DNA from: Zoroaster sp. YZ-2022 | Taxonomy: Eukaryota > Echinodermata > Asteroidea > Forcipulatida > Zoroasteridae | Length of the DNA stretch: 64,000 nt | NCBI GenBank assembly: GCA_029582265.1 | Contig: CM055826.1 | Coordinates: forward strand, 38,353,060-38,417,059 | Direction of reading: 5' to 3' | Shown: positions 38,301 through 46,431 of the stretch, piece by piece | Numbering within the stretch: position 1 is the stretch's first letter | Layout of the letters: each line of letters opens with the position of its first letter | Notes under the pieces: generated by a model | What the model was told of the DNA's origin: nothing | Databases searched by the model: none | What the model saw: only the letters and a program-made list of their open reading frames with translations | Translations under genes and position numbers: made by a program

Positions 38301-41300
38301 AGAGAAAGCCAGATTTTCACGGACAGTGAGCGTTCCCATCACAATGTCCTCCTGTGGGCATCAGCAGAGAATAAAAACATACAACAACTTTCTTCAGACT
38401 TTGCATGTTTTCGAAACATTTTATAAATATAGGTCACCCGATATGTCACTTCGTGAAAACGCAACAGCACCAATTCCCAAAATGGCATTTTGCCAATCGC
38501 TATGTATTCCAGTGTATAAAAAGGAGAATGTTGATTCTTCAATTTGTGGAAACGGAAAACAGCTCAGCTAGTGATTTGTCGTATGAAGTATGAAAACCTG
38601 AAAGTTGGCAAAAATATCGATGACAAATGAATAGGGCTTATACACCACAAATATCTAAATAAAAAACAAATAAATAAATTTAAAAAAAACAATAAATAAA
38701 AAATAAAAAAATAAAATAATAAATAAATAAATAAATGGTCTCAGTCGATAAATTGTTTATAATTGCCAGTAAAATTTGTAGTTTCCCCTAACAGATCCAC
38801 GACACAAATTATTGGCCCCACTCTGAAAATAAAAAAGTTACAATCTTCGGGAATGGTGACATGCAACTGGCACTACAATTATATACAATAGATTTGTAGT
38901 TGAGTACATTTCACGATTACGAGTCGAGTACTGAACTTTTTCACGATCAGGAGTCGAAGGGGAGTAAGACCGTGCCCAAAATTATGGCTTTGACTGCGGC
39001 TATGGCTAGATCACTGTTTCTTCCCATACTTCATCATTGTAGCTGCAACCAATAACCTACGAGTACGAGTATGAGACTACTCACACTATGGTATACAGTA
39101 CATAGAAACTTCGGTGGCACAAATCAAATGAATTGGAAATTGTAATAATTCTCTCAGCGAAATAGTGATACACACAAACGCATACACTCTTAAAACTAAA
39201 GTGTTGAATCAGGGTGACAACTCTTTATAAAGTTGGATTTAACTTTCAGACTTTGTGTTAATTCAACACGTTCTTTGAGTTGAATTGAACTTTATAAAGT
39301 GTTGTCACTCGCCGAACTCTTATATGGTTGATTCAACACTTCAGAGTGTAATATTATTGTAATTATAATAATAATAAAATAATATTTCATTCTTATAGAG
39401 CTCATTTCACATAATGTCCCAATGTGCTTTACATTATTTCCCCTAGTCAATGGGCCAATATCATTCCTGTAATCTTTCTCAGCTCCCATTTTGCGCAACC
39501 TCTTTTTGGCGCTACAGGGTTAATCAAATACATTAATCATCTCTACTCTCACGTGTACCCATTTATATATTCCTGAAGTGTCAGTGGTCAAGGACACTAG
39601 CACCAAATTCGCCAGTCAGGAGTCAAACCCCATTCTAACGACTCAGCCAACAGAAGCGGCGTAGACAGGACTTTTTCAGTGGGGGAACAGGGTGGCATTG
39701 CTTTTCAGTGGAGGCCCTGGAGGTATGGGTATTTTCCCTTCTCTTTTTCTTTTTTTTCTTCTTTTTTCTTTTTTTTGGGGGGCACTATCGGAATTTTTCG
39801 TGGGGGCACCTAGGGGGCACTGGAAATTTGTGGAGGGAACGTGCCCCCCGGGGCCCCCGTGGCTACGCCGCTGGCCAACAGGAGACATTAGTTTGATGCG
39901 CTTGGCTATGGTACCCCATTATCTCCCTTAAAAGACAATTGTGGATGGACAAAAGTTAGTGTTGGTAAAACTTGTAGCTTTGCATGGTGAAGAGGATAAG
40001 TAAGACTAATTGCGGTGACACCGTGTGAAATTCTCTATTGAGTAGTAATTAGTTTTGAAAAGAACTGGAGGTTCTGGAGAAGAAAATGGAGTTGTATATA
40101 AACCTCCAGTTCTTTTCAGAACTAATTACTACTCAATAGACAATTTCACATGTTGTCACCGCAATTAGTCTTACTTAAAAGTTAGTGTTTATCTAATATA
40201 ATCTGTGATACGTTTCTTATAGTCTCACCTGGACTACATAACCTGAGATAAGTCTGAAGTCAGGTGGTGGTACGGCTCCATCCACGAGAACCTGTCCTGA
40301 CAAACCATAGGTATATTTTCTCATTGCAAGAATGTCAAGCAGGCTGGGGGAAAATAAATAAAATCGTGAATAAATAAATCAAAATATCAAAAAATCTAAA
40401 ATATACAAATATCTAAAATTTTACATTTTCAAATATGTAATCATTTAAACAAATTAGGATTTGCTGAAACAAAAACATTTTAAACATCCCATCTCCCTTT
40501 CAAGGTTCAAGGTTCATTTTATTTTTTACAGCAATCAGAAAACACAACTACAATCTCAGGGTAGTCATAAAATGCCCTTTATGTATGCACGACACCTGAT
40601 TTGAGCTGATGTTTTTGTCAAATGCCCTGGGAAAGCAACTCATGCATATAACTTAAGACTGATAAAGATGAATGAATAAATCACTCATATTGACTTGTAT
40701 TGTAAAGATAAGGCCAAAAACCACACCTATTTTGAAGCCGACCTATGACCAGAAACGGGAGACCTTTTTTTGCCTAACTCTTGAACCACTATCTGGTTAT
40801 CATGTGTGACACACTTTCAACATAAAACACCTCCTTCATTCACATAGAGTGGTTCTAACAATACTCTTCTAACATACAAAAATGCATTGCTGTTTATGTT
40901 TTTTTCAAAAGATTGTTATATCTTACCATGATCTTACTAACGGGTACCCTTTCAGCGATAGAATCTTATTGAAATCGTAAAGACGTGAAATAATATAGGG
41001 TTTTTAGTCTATGCATAGTTAAACAGTGAATTATAATTGCCTTCGAGCCACATGTTGAAAAAAACCGAGTGCGTGTGCCGTCATTACGAGCATGTATGGT
41101 ATGACGCATCTATGTACTTACGATGAGGGTAGGGATACTTTTCGAATGCCATAATAGAAGAGTGTTGAATAAATGTAGGCCCCCGCAATGGTCAACGGTT
41201 TCAAAGGATTTTCAAAGGTCAAAGAAATATCCTAGATGTTTACTACGAAATCCGAATGGTTAATTAGTTAGAATATAACATTTATACTCAAAACGAAACT

Positions 41301-42603
41301 GGAAAAAAACAATGACAAAATATACAATACAAGACAAGATACAAACAATTATTAAGACAATTTCCTCTATACCCTCGTAAGACACCCATATCAGAATGGA
41401 ATAAACCAGAATTAGAATCGCCTACTTGACCCATTTGAGGTCAGACTGACACGCAGGACAAGTCCAGTTCAAACCAACCTCGTACCCTGGCGCAAGTTCG
41501 TGACATCATTCAAAAATTAAAACAAAATGGCGCCTGAACCATCGATAATGTTCCTGTAAAAATAATGGGTTTTGGTGATATGGCTTATATATTATTTTAA
41601 AGCCTGACAGATGATGCACTTTAAATATATTTCAAGGAAATTAAGTTTCTTTTTTGACAGTTATTGTCTTTATTTACGAGTTAAAAGGAGAAAATGAATG
41701 AGACATCATTGTACGTACGGCATGCCAGAATACATTTTTTTAATACAACTTTGCCGATGGTGAAGCGTCTGCGATGGACCTGCACAAAGTTTTTCCATAA
41801 ATCGGCGATAATGTCTGGGACTTATTTGCGTCGCTGTTTGCGTTCATGACGACTATATGGAAAACAGGCTTTACAAGGTCGTTATGAAGATACTTACGAT
41901 GTTTTGCCGCTACCAGTTGGCCCTAGAATAGCGTTCATTCCTGGTTCAAACACACCGCTGCATTAGAAAACCAGATACAAAAATCAAGTGAATAGGCAAA
42001 CTCTCACATAGAAAGTCTAAATAGTATAGATAAGAAACAATGCTGGTTTGGATGTCCTAAATGTAGCCCCAAAGCCATATCTTATATGTAGGCCGTCCCT
42101 CATCTGTATGAAAGGAAATATCCTCACCTGATATCCTTTAAAATTGGCTTATACACCGACTGCTTGTTCACTTTCATTTTGACAAAGTAGTTAATGTCAT
42201 GAAATGACACGACGGCGCTGTCATTTGATTGGCTATCAGCTGTTGGTTTCTGGACGCCATTTTCAAAAAGGACACCTCCCGTTGAACCGTAGCCGAAGGA
42301 ATGGTCATTGCTTTTAGAGAGCTGTGCCTCGGACTGAAAATAAAGCAGAGAATATGGAAAGACATTGTGATATTATGATTGCTTCTTGATGAGTAGCACT
42401 TATTGTCCTCGATAATTTCACCATACAGTCACGCTATTTAACAGTTTAATTTGCAAAGGAGGATGGCACACTATGCCCCTCCCCTGCACAATGTTGATGA
42501 TGTCCCAAATAAATTAAGTAAGTCTTACCTTTACTGACATTCACAACATCAGTTTAAAAGATAGTCAAAAATAAATACTTACAAGTTCAATTTTGATCTC
42601 CAT
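20202..42603 (-). CDS. ABCG2: ABCG2-like half-transporter, gene 2 (complete, 17 coding exons)
   Basis: ATP-driven efflux half-transporter of ABC subfamily G; the family works as membrane dimers that export drugs, urate, porphyrins and other amphipathic compounds. Coding exons: 42583-42603, 42128-42333, 41898-41957, 40229-40343, 38199-38351, 37039-37196, 36387-36538, 35545-35640, 34872-35056, 33960-34025, 33101-33186, 30990-31079, 30321-30445, 29048-29202, 28602-28691, 21090-21157, 20202-20349. They sum to 1974 nt, i.e. 657 codons plus stop, with matching splice phases at every junction. Domain order is the G-type one: ATPase first (Walker A GPTGSGKT 88-95, signature VSGGERKR 194-201, Walker B ILFLDE 214-219, switch His 251), then six membrane segments from about residue 383. 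The third extracellular loop has FC 598-599, an NGT sequon at 604 and C609. The last two exons are on the other side of a 500 N gap, and exons 10-15 occur a second time in contig A. Family assignment is firm; one-to-one orthology with vertebrate ABCG2 is inferred. Confidence 0.9.
20421..20745. repeat. same MITE-like repeat, intron 16 of gene 2
   Basis: Ends GGCCAAAAAACGGTATCTGG and CCGGAGACTTTTGGC; core AAATTGCTGGATCGATTGG. Confidence 0.65.
21090..21157 (-). CDS. ABCG2: gene 2 coding exon 16 (extracellular loop 3)
   Basis: Residues 587-609. [20 protein letters not shown] then QNC. C599 aligns with human C592, the NGT sequon at 604 with human N596, and C609 with human C608 by spacing to the following tyrosine. 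Only one copy is present; contig B starts downstream of this exon's position. Confidence 0.85.
21921..27330 (-). CDS. ABCG2: second copy of gene 2 exons 10-15 (contig A)
   Basis: Exons at 27265-27330, 26413-26498, 24310-24399, 23646-23770, 22373-22527 and 21921-22010. They repeat the membrane-domain exons of contig B with the same lengths, phases and splice sites and only a handful of amino-acid differences (I/N in exon 12, V/I and IL/VL in 14, IS/VC in 15). Introns match too, with small indels. The repeat runs from about 21590 to the contig end at 27761 and equals 28262 to about 34448. Read literally the gene would carry exons 10-15 twice, in frame; an unmerged haplotype overlap is more likely. 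Confidence 0.85.
22045..22135 (-). repeat. same terminal repeat, single arm, contig A intron
   Basis: Minus-oriented arm ending at AACGTCGAGTTGTAACCTCC (minus strand). The contig B counterpart is 28727-28816. Confidence 0.55.
22145..22290 (+). mobile_element. truncated family 2 SINE, contig A
   Basis: Lacks the first part of the tRNA head, has a C-rich patch replacing the B-box end, then the same tail (GAAAGCACTGAGTATGCAGT, GGGCAAAATTAAT). Lies in the intron between exons 15 and 14, right next to a Penelope-like terminal repeat. Confidence 0.65.
22588..22859. repeat. foldback element, intron 13, contig A
   Basis: Arms AACATGTTCAAAAGTATTTT..GACTTAATCATAAGTCC and its inverse, about 40 bp each. 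The middle is a tandem of ATAATTTATTTCATAAAAAT. Probably a MITE. Confidence 0.75.
24609..24955. repeat. same MITE-like repeat, contig A
   Basis: Terminal inverted sequence GCAAAAAAAAGTCCCCGG against CCGGAGACTTTTTGGGC. In the intron between exons 12 and 11. Confidence 0.7.
25171..25320 (+). mobile_element. tRNA-derived SINE (family 2), contig A
   Basis: tRNA-like head (GGTGGTCGAGAGGTTAAGAC, then GGGTTTGAATCCCGCCC) with a CCTGC/GCAGG anticodon arm whose loop has eight bases, so not a working tRNA. A 70 bp tail follows (CACTGAGTATACAGTG hairpin, GGGCAAAATTAA). Lies in the intron between exons 12 and 11. Confidence 0.75.
27528..27702. repeat. GGCGTAGCCA repeat, contig A end
   Basis: Reverse orientation; C-runs and A-rich core, ending GTCCTGGCTACGCC. 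Lies just inside the contig end. Confidence 0.65.
27762..28261. other. assembly gap, 500 N (contig A / contig B)
   Basis: Exactly 500 N, a placeholder length. Sequence left of it matches that near 34400-34448, and sequence right of it matches that near 21590, so the flanking contigs overlap. Confidence 0.98.
28602..28691 (-). CDS. ABCG2: gene 2 coding exon 15
   Basis: Residues 557-586. [20 protein letters not shown] then [10 protein letters not shown]; matches the IFSGLLVNL..WLSWLQYFS stretch of ABCG2. Phase 0 both sides. The contig A copy, 21921-22010, reads SISR in place of SVCR. Confidence 0.9.
28727..28816 (-). repeat. same terminal repeat, single arm, contig B intron
   Basis: Counterpart of 22045-22135 in the contig overlap. 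Confidence 0.55.
28825..28968 (+). mobile_element. truncated family 2 SINE, contig B copy
   Basis: Counterpart of 22145-22290 in the overlapping contig, with small indels in the C-run. Confidence 0.65.
29048..29202 (-). CDS. ABCG2: gene 2 coding exon 14 (membrane segments 4 and 5)
   Basis: Residues 505-556. Two hydrophobic stretches, [20 protein letters not shown] and [13 protein letters not shown]. Acceptor CTCAAG, donor GTATAC, phase 0 out. The contig A copy at 22373-22527 differs at three residues ([10 protein letters not shown]). Confidence 0.9.
29262..29534. repeat. foldback element, intron 13, contig B
   Basis: Overlap counterpart of 22588-22859. Confidence 0.75.
30321..30445 (-). CDS. 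ABCG2: gene 2 coding exon 13 (membrane segment 3)
   Basis: Residues 463-505. [20 protein letters not shown] then [20 protein letters not shown]: the HEYISGYYRVSSYF region of ABCG2 and membrane segment 3. Phase 2 in, 1 out. Copy at 23646-23770. Confidence 0.93.
30990..31079 (-). CDS. ABCG2: gene 2 coding exon 12 (membrane segment 2)
   Basis: Residues 433-463: [20 protein letters not shown] then LFIGERVIF. This is membrane segment 2 and the following turn. Contig A copy 24310-24399 reads TINM where this one reads TIIM. Confidence 0.9.
31290..31636. repeat. same MITE-like repeat, contig B
   Basis: Overlap counterpart of 24609-24955. Confidence 0.7.
31853..32002 (+). mobile_element. tRNA-derived SINE (family 2), contig B copy
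   Basis: Same insertion as 25171-25320 within the overlapping contig; same sequence by eye. Confidence 0.75.
33101..33186 (-). CDS. ABCG2: gene 2 coding exon 11 (membrane segment 1)
   Basis: Residues 405-433. [18 protein letters not shown] is membrane segment 1, followed by [11 protein letters not shown], matching the STGIQNR loop of ABCG2. Phase 0 in, 2 out. A same-coding copy is at 26413-26498. Confidence 0.9.
33960..34025 (-). CDS. ABCG2: gene 2 coding exon 10 (contig B copy)
   Basis: Residues 383-404: [20 protein letters not shown] plus MQ, the connecting helix leading into membrane segment 1. 66 nt, phase 0 both sides. An identical-coding copy is at 27265-27330 in contig A. Confidence 0.88.
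34220..34385. repeat. GGCGTAGCCA repeat, contig B
   Basis: Overlap counterpart of 27528-27702 with different homopolymer lengths. Confidence 0.65.
34486..34548 (-). other. tRNA-like fragment, minus strand
   Basis: The minus strand reads TATAGCTCAAATGGTAGAGC (A-box) and GGTCGCAGGTCCCATCC, a damaged B-box. The anticodon arm does not fold properly. Most likely a SINE head or tRNA pseudogene in the intron between exons 10 and 9. Confidence 0.45.
34872..35056 (-). CDS. ABCG2: gene 2 coding exon 9 (linker)
   Basis: Residues 321-382. Polar linker between ATPase and membrane domain, ending YPTSFLRQ, which corresponds to the YATSF motif before the connecting helix in ABCG2. CCCCCCAG acceptor, GTAATT donor, phase 0 out. 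Exons 1 to 9 occur once only in gene 2; duplication starts with the next exon. Confidence 0.9.
35545..35640 (-). CDS. ABCG2: gene 2 coding exon 8
   Basis: Residues 289-321: [20 protein letters not shown], a near-signature stretch of ABCG2, where the human protein also reads [10 protein letters not shown]. Phase 1 on both sides; 96 nt. Confidence 0.94.
36387..36538 (-). CDS. ABCG2: gene 2 coding exon 7 (switch histidine)
   Basis: Residues 238-289. [20 protein letters not shown] carries the switch histidine His251. The ATPase core ends with [16 protein letters not shown]. Phase 2 in, phase 1 out. Confidence 0.94.
36825..36965 (+). repeat. diverged copy of the terminal repeat
   Basis: Reads CACTGTTCGAAACGTTGAGA, then AGTTCTTATCAGAAC and CACATAGTGTTACCCGTAAA; an older member of the family, in the intron between exons 7 and 6. 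Confidence 0.45.
37039..37196 (-). CDS. ABCG2: gene 2 coding exon 6 (signature and Walker B)
   Basis: Residues 186-238. Carries the ABC signature VSGGERKR (194-201), Walker B ILFLDE with catalytic Glu219, and the D-loop PTTGLDAST. Acceptor TTGTAG, donor GTATGC, phase 2 out. Confidence 0.95.
37488..37722. repeat. old GCGTAGCTA-type repeat
   Basis: Starts AGTAGCGTAGCTAAAAGG and ends TCTTGCCTGTGCCACTG, with G/C-rich patches like the GGCGTAGCCA family. A similar stretch lies near 36040-36195 (GGCTACGCCATTG). In the introns between exons 6 and 5 and between exons 8 and 7. Confidence 0.45.
37974..38033. repeat. GC-rich hairpin
   Basis: Perfect arms AAATCAGCCTGCTCCTAC and GTAGGAGCAGGCTGATTT around a CCCCGCCCCCG loop, in the intron between exons 6 and 5. 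Confidence 0.75.
38199..38351 (-). CDS. ABCG2: gene 2 coding exon 5
   Basis: Residues 135-185. Starts [20 protein letters not shown], the helical-subdomain entry of G-family ATPases, and ends [10 protein letters not shown]. Phase 0 on both sides; 153 nt. Confidence 0.92.
39186..39351. repeat. short foldback MITE
   Basis: Begins TACACTCTTAAAACTAAAGT and ends ATTCAACACTTCAGAGTGTA; inner CTTTATAAAG palindromes. About 165 bp. Confidence 0.7.
39355..39655 (-). mobile_element. old SINE-like copy, minus strand
   Basis: Diverged relative of the family 1 SINE: an AATAATAAT end at the left, then GGTACCC-like and GTCCTTGACCACTGACACTT segments, and a weak B-box (GGTTTGACTCC) at the right. Bases 1-85 of the window are the right part of the equivalent copy at gene 1. 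Confidence 0.55.
39656..39882. repeat. GGCGTAGCCA repeat, gene 2 intron
   Basis: Counterpart of 86-296, in the intron between exons 5 and 4; the T run is interrupted by C here. Confidence 0.65.
39998..40177. repeat. inverted pair of the same terminal repeats, gene 2
   Basis: Same two arms as at 412-560, separated by about 25 bp (GAGAAGAAAATGGAG). Lies in the intron between exons 5 and 4 of gene 2. Confidence 0.7.
40229..40343 (-). CDS. ABCG2: gene 2 coding exon 4
   Basis: Residues 96-134: [10 protein letters not shown], then [14 protein letters not shown], ending in the Q-loop sequence SGYVVQ. Polypyrimidine tract plus CCCCCAG acceptor, GTGAGA donor, phase 0 out. Gene 1 differs here by a cluster of changes (NPH in place of YTY). 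Confidence 0.9.
41898..41957 (-). CDS. ABCG2: gene 2 coding exon 3 (Walker A)
   Basis: Residues 76-96. Contains Walker [10 protein letters not shown], with Lys94 the expected ATP-phosphate ligand. Small 60 nt exon bounded by ATGCAG and GTAAGT. Phases 2 in and 2 out join the neighbours without a break. Confidence 0.92.
42128..42333 (-). CDS. ABCG2: gene 2 coding exon 2
   Basis: Residues 8-76 (phase 0 in, phase 2 out). It holds the polar N-terminal leader and the first ATPase strand, [15 protein letters not shown], which matches the A-loop region of ABCG2. The acceptor is TTTTCAG and the donor GTGAGG. Confidence 0.88.
42583..42603 (-). CDS. ABCG2: gene 2 coding exon 1 (start codon)
   Basis: Encodes residues 1-7, MEIKIEL, and ends in phase 0 at a GTAAGT donor. 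The same 21 nt exon with the same flanks occurs in genes 1 and 3. Chosen as start because it splices in frame to exon 2 and no upstream in-frame coding is visible. A CAG acceptor a few bases upstream of the ATG suggests an untranslated exon further out, which I cannot place. Confidence 0.8.
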
Positions 42604-43041
42604 ATCCGTTGACACTGGACCTCAGGTGCAGGAATACAAACTTTTGATATCTAATAAACCAAAGGTGTTATGAAAATCGTTAAAAAACTTCCACCTCAAT
42701 TGTATATAAATAGGCTTACTATAAAAGACTAGTTCAAATTCCCCAGGACGAATGTGGGTAATTTCTAAAAGATTTAGATTTTTAAACTTATTATTTTTGT
42801 AATTCTAATTATAACCACAATTTTATCAAAATTGTACGTAAAACTAATACTGTAAAGCTGACGATGGTATCACTTTTCCCTAGATCCAATTTTTTTTAGG
42901 TGCTGACATTCTTAGATAAAGTTTAATAAAAGCCAAAAGATTAAAGTGGGTTTCTTGTCATAATCGGTGATGTAATGCTGTTTTTATTTTATTTAAAACA
43001 TTTTTTTTTTTTAATTTTTTTGTAGTAATCTTGTTTTTCTT

Positions 43042-43213
43042 GGGCCAGCGCCAGCCAGTGATACACATATACGCGATTATTGGAACAAGACCAAATTTTC
43101 TATACACAAACATTCATACCCCTATGTAAAAAATAGTCGTTTAACACAGCGCGGCAGAATTCCAATCGATCCAGCAATTTTGACTGCAATTGGACATCGT
43201 TTCATAGCCAAAA
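43042..43213. repeat. same MITE-like repeat, truncated, contig B
   Basis: Equals the left part of 3426-3687 and stops at CATAGCCAAAAA, where the deletion junction and the LTR insertion lie. Confidence 0.65.
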
Positions 43214-43217
43214 ATAG

Positions 43218-43980
43218 CTTAACATGCCCAGTAAGCATTTTCCCTTGAACACGCCGTCCTTTCTAGCTGTCGATCACTTCACTTTCGTCAAATACCTTTC
43301 CTTATATGGAACAAGGACCTGTTGTATGTCATGATTTTGCACACGTTTCTACCCTTAGACGCGGAAGCCAAGCTTCTCATTGGCTAAGACGCTAAACTAG
43401 GCTTATGTTTTATTCATTCATAGGCCCCAGATTTCTATATAATCCCCAAGATTTCCTGATCTCGGCGTAGTGCGGTTCCGAATGATATATGTGCGACTCT
43501 ATCCATGACAGTGCAATATACCGAACTATTACGGTCCAGAGCCTCGTTCGTTGAACCAATGGTGCAGGGCGTCGATATGGCCATTGGTTCGCCTACATGT
43601 AGCTAATGCGGTATGGTACACACTCTGGCCCCGTCCAGACACCCCGTGTAGTCAAGCCCCGGTGGTCCCCGTCGTAGAGACCGACCAGCCGCCCGTCTCT
43701 CGATATAGCAGTGCCCGTACCGTATGCCGAGTGACAAGCCGCATGAACGAACGATGGTCCCCACTGACTGTACCCAATAGTTGGTATTCGTAACTTAGCA
43801 CAAGTATATAAGTTTAACTATTGGCATGTACCTATACGCTACCACTCCTGTCATACATGTTACTAGTGCCATTGTTAAATAGTGATATTAATAATAAACC
43901 AACCCCATTGATTGAGATTGTCACAACAAAGTTTGTGTCCGACTATTATTTGTTGACCCACGAAAGTGGGGAATGCAACA
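43218..43980 (-). mobile_element. solo LTR-like insertion, 763 bp
   Basis: Starts TGTTGCATTCCC at 43980 on the minus strand. Direct repeats ATAG flank it (43214-43217 and 43981-43984), fitting a 4 bp target duplication. It contains a TATATAG promoter-like site and an AATAAA-like signal (GAATGAATAAAAC), as LTRs do. It sits exactly where blocks equivalent to 3608 and 18712 of contig A are joined. Its far end reads TTAAG rather than CA, so the boundary could be off by a few bases. Confidence 0.7.
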
Positions 43981-44199
43981 ATAGTGACCGTAAGCATGGC
44001 ATTTTGCGAGAAAGTCGGTCATTAGGGGGAGGATAACGACGGCATTTCAAAATCACGAGAGATGAGACATAAAGGGAATAAATATCATGGTGGGAAAAAA
44101 CCAGTTCAAATGTTGAATCTTTGTTTACTAAAAATATTAACCCACTGTCTTCGCGTAATCCTCCAGCAGCCTACTTAAGCAGCAGCATTCCCCAGAGTC

Positions 44200-44380
44200 C
44201 GGCATTGTCCTGAGGACGATCAGAGCGCACTGATTGAAACGTCGAGTTGTACCTCCAGTTCTTTTCAGAACTAATTACTACTCAATTGAGATTCCACATG
44301 GTGTCACCGCAATTAGTCTTACTTATCATCCTCACCATGCAAAGCTACAAGTTTTACCTATTAACCCACTACACTAATCT
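44200..44380 (+). repeat. same terminal repeat, contig B
   Basis: Matches 18935-19110; the stem has one mismatch here (CTGATTG). Confidence 0.5.
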
Positions 44381-45149
44381 AGGAAAAAGTAATTACTTTT
44401 GCTCTGAAACTAACGTAGATAACACAATTTATCTGACGTTTCTGACACTACTATAATAACTGGAAAACTTTGAAGAAAAAACTTTAAATAAATACAGTTT
44501 CAATCTTAAATTCTTCAGTGTTTATAAATATAATTTTGATGAAGAATTAACACTTAGCCTACCTCGTATGGTTCTCAGCACTGAACGAAACTCAAAGCGA
44601 TGGGTTGAATAACATCGTCCACAACTGAGACATCCCATACACGCATGATCATTGAACGGTATGTCATATCACCGATCAAGGTCGCTTTTAAATGGTTTAT
44701 ATAAACCATGAGCGTAGCCAAGGGGCGGAGTGCGCCCCCTTTTGTTGGTAAAGTAGTGAAGCATAACAATATGTCTTTAAATTAATTTTATGAATTCAGA
44801 AATTGTCGGTATTTAAAAACGTATTTCGTAATGACAGCAGTGTCAAATAATTTCTTAATTTTGTTTATATTGTTCAGCACTACTCGTGGGTATTTCGAAT
44901 AATGAAGTCCTGTCAGTTTCACTGTGTGGGGCGCGCTGCTCAGTCGAGTTATGAAAAAACTAGGTTAAAAACTCAAAAAATATGCATCTTTAACTTGTGT
45001 ATAACATATCAAATGATGAAAACTAATCAATTAACAAGATTTGATGAAATCTAACCACATTATGCAATACACATCGATGAAAGACATCTTTACAAAACTT
45101 ACTCAGGTTAAATTCCCCTTATACCCTGTCAAGTTCACAACAATTATCC

Positions 45150-45210
45150 ATATATATATACATATATATACATATACATATACATATATATATATATATA
45201 TATATATTAA
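45150..45210. repeat. AT microsatellite, contig B
   Basis: (TA)n with ACATATAC interruptions, at the place where contig C carries its MITE and microsatellite field. Confidence 0.9.
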
Positions 45211-45473
45211 TGGAGATATATATATCATTATTCAAATATTTATTGGTATGCGTTAATACTTGTATAAGGTTAACAATAGATACAAATCACACAAACAGTA
45301 CATTTTATTCGGGTGTTAATCCTAATATGTGAACAGTAAACGAGATCAAGTACTTTTAAGGGGAAATATGTCTGAGTCTATTACTAATTCCAGTCCTTAA
45401 AAACCTTTGTCTTAATTTCAGAGAATGTGCACTGTTATAATGATTTTTAGGTATCATGGGGTTATGACCATTT

Positions 45474-45973
45474 NNNNNNNNNNNNNNNNNNNNNNNNNNN
45501 NNNNNNNNNNNNNNNNNNNNNNNNNNNNNNNNNNNNNNNNNNNNNNNNNNNNNNNNNNNNNNNNNNNNNNNNNNNNNNNNNNNNNNNNNNNNNNNNNNNN
45601 NNNNNNNNNNNNNNNNNNNNNNNNNNNNNNNNNNNNNNNNNNNNNNNNNNNNNNNNNNNNNNNNNNNNNNNNNNNNNNNNNNNNNNNNNNNNNNNNNNNN
45701 NNNNNNNNNNNNNNNNNNNNNNNNNNNNNNNNNNNNNNNNNNNNNNNNNNNNNNNNNNNNNNNNNNNNNNNNNNNNNNNNNNNNNNNNNNNNNNNNNNNN
45801 NNNNNNNNNNNNNNNNNNNNNNNNNNNNNNNNNNNNNNNNNNNNNNNNNNNNNNNNNNNNNNNNNNNNNNNNNNNNNNNNNNNNNNNNNNNNNNNNNNNN
45901 NNNNNNNNNNNNNNNNNNNNNNNNNNNNNNNNNNNNNNNNNNNNNNNNNNNNNNNNNNNNNNNNNNNNNNNNN
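45474..45973. other. assembly gap, 500 N (contig B / contig C)
   Basis: Exactly 500 N. Left is AT-rich intergenic DNA; right opens inside exon 2 of gene 3. The true missing length is unknown and may be many kb. Confidence 0.98.
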
Positions 45974-46431
45974 ATTGGCTTATACACCGACTTCTTGTTC
46001 ACTTTCATTTTGACAGAGTAGTTGATGTCATGAAATGACACGACGGCGCCGTCATTTGATTGGCTATCAGCTGTTGGTTTCTGGACGCCATTTTCAAAAA
46101 GGACACCTCCCATTGAACCGTAGCCGAAGGAATGGTCATTACTTTTAGAGAGCAGTGCCTCGGACTGAAAATAAAGCAGAGAATATGGAAAGACATTGTG
46201 ATATTATGATTGCTTCTTGATGAGTAGTACTTATTGTCCTCGATAATTTCACCATACAGTCACGCTATTTAACAGTTTAATTTGCAAAGGAGGATGGCAC
46301 ACTATGCCCCTCCCATGCACAATGTTGATGATGTCCCAAATAAATTAAGTAAGTCTTAACTTTACTGACCTTCACAACAGTTTAAAAGATAGTCAAAAAT
46401 AAATACTTACAGGTTCAATTTTGATCTCCAT
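45974..46431 (-). CDS. ABCG2: ABCG2-like gene 3 (exons 1-2 only, cut by gap)
   Basis: Exon 1 at 46411-46431 (MEIKIEP) and exon 2 from 46164 down to the N run at 45973, missing its last 15 nt. It differs from genes 1 and 2 in five residues of about 64 in exon 2 (L for Q, M for T, G for S, S for F, K for Q) and in the last residue of exon 1. It is therefore more diverged than gene 1 is from gene 2. Exons 3-17 would have to lie in the gap, because the sequence left of it is intergenic repeat. Confidence 0.8.

Noticed and set aside
45425..46113. Long frames across the second N run
   Set aside because: Same artefact; only the exon 2 part of gene 3 at the right edge is real.
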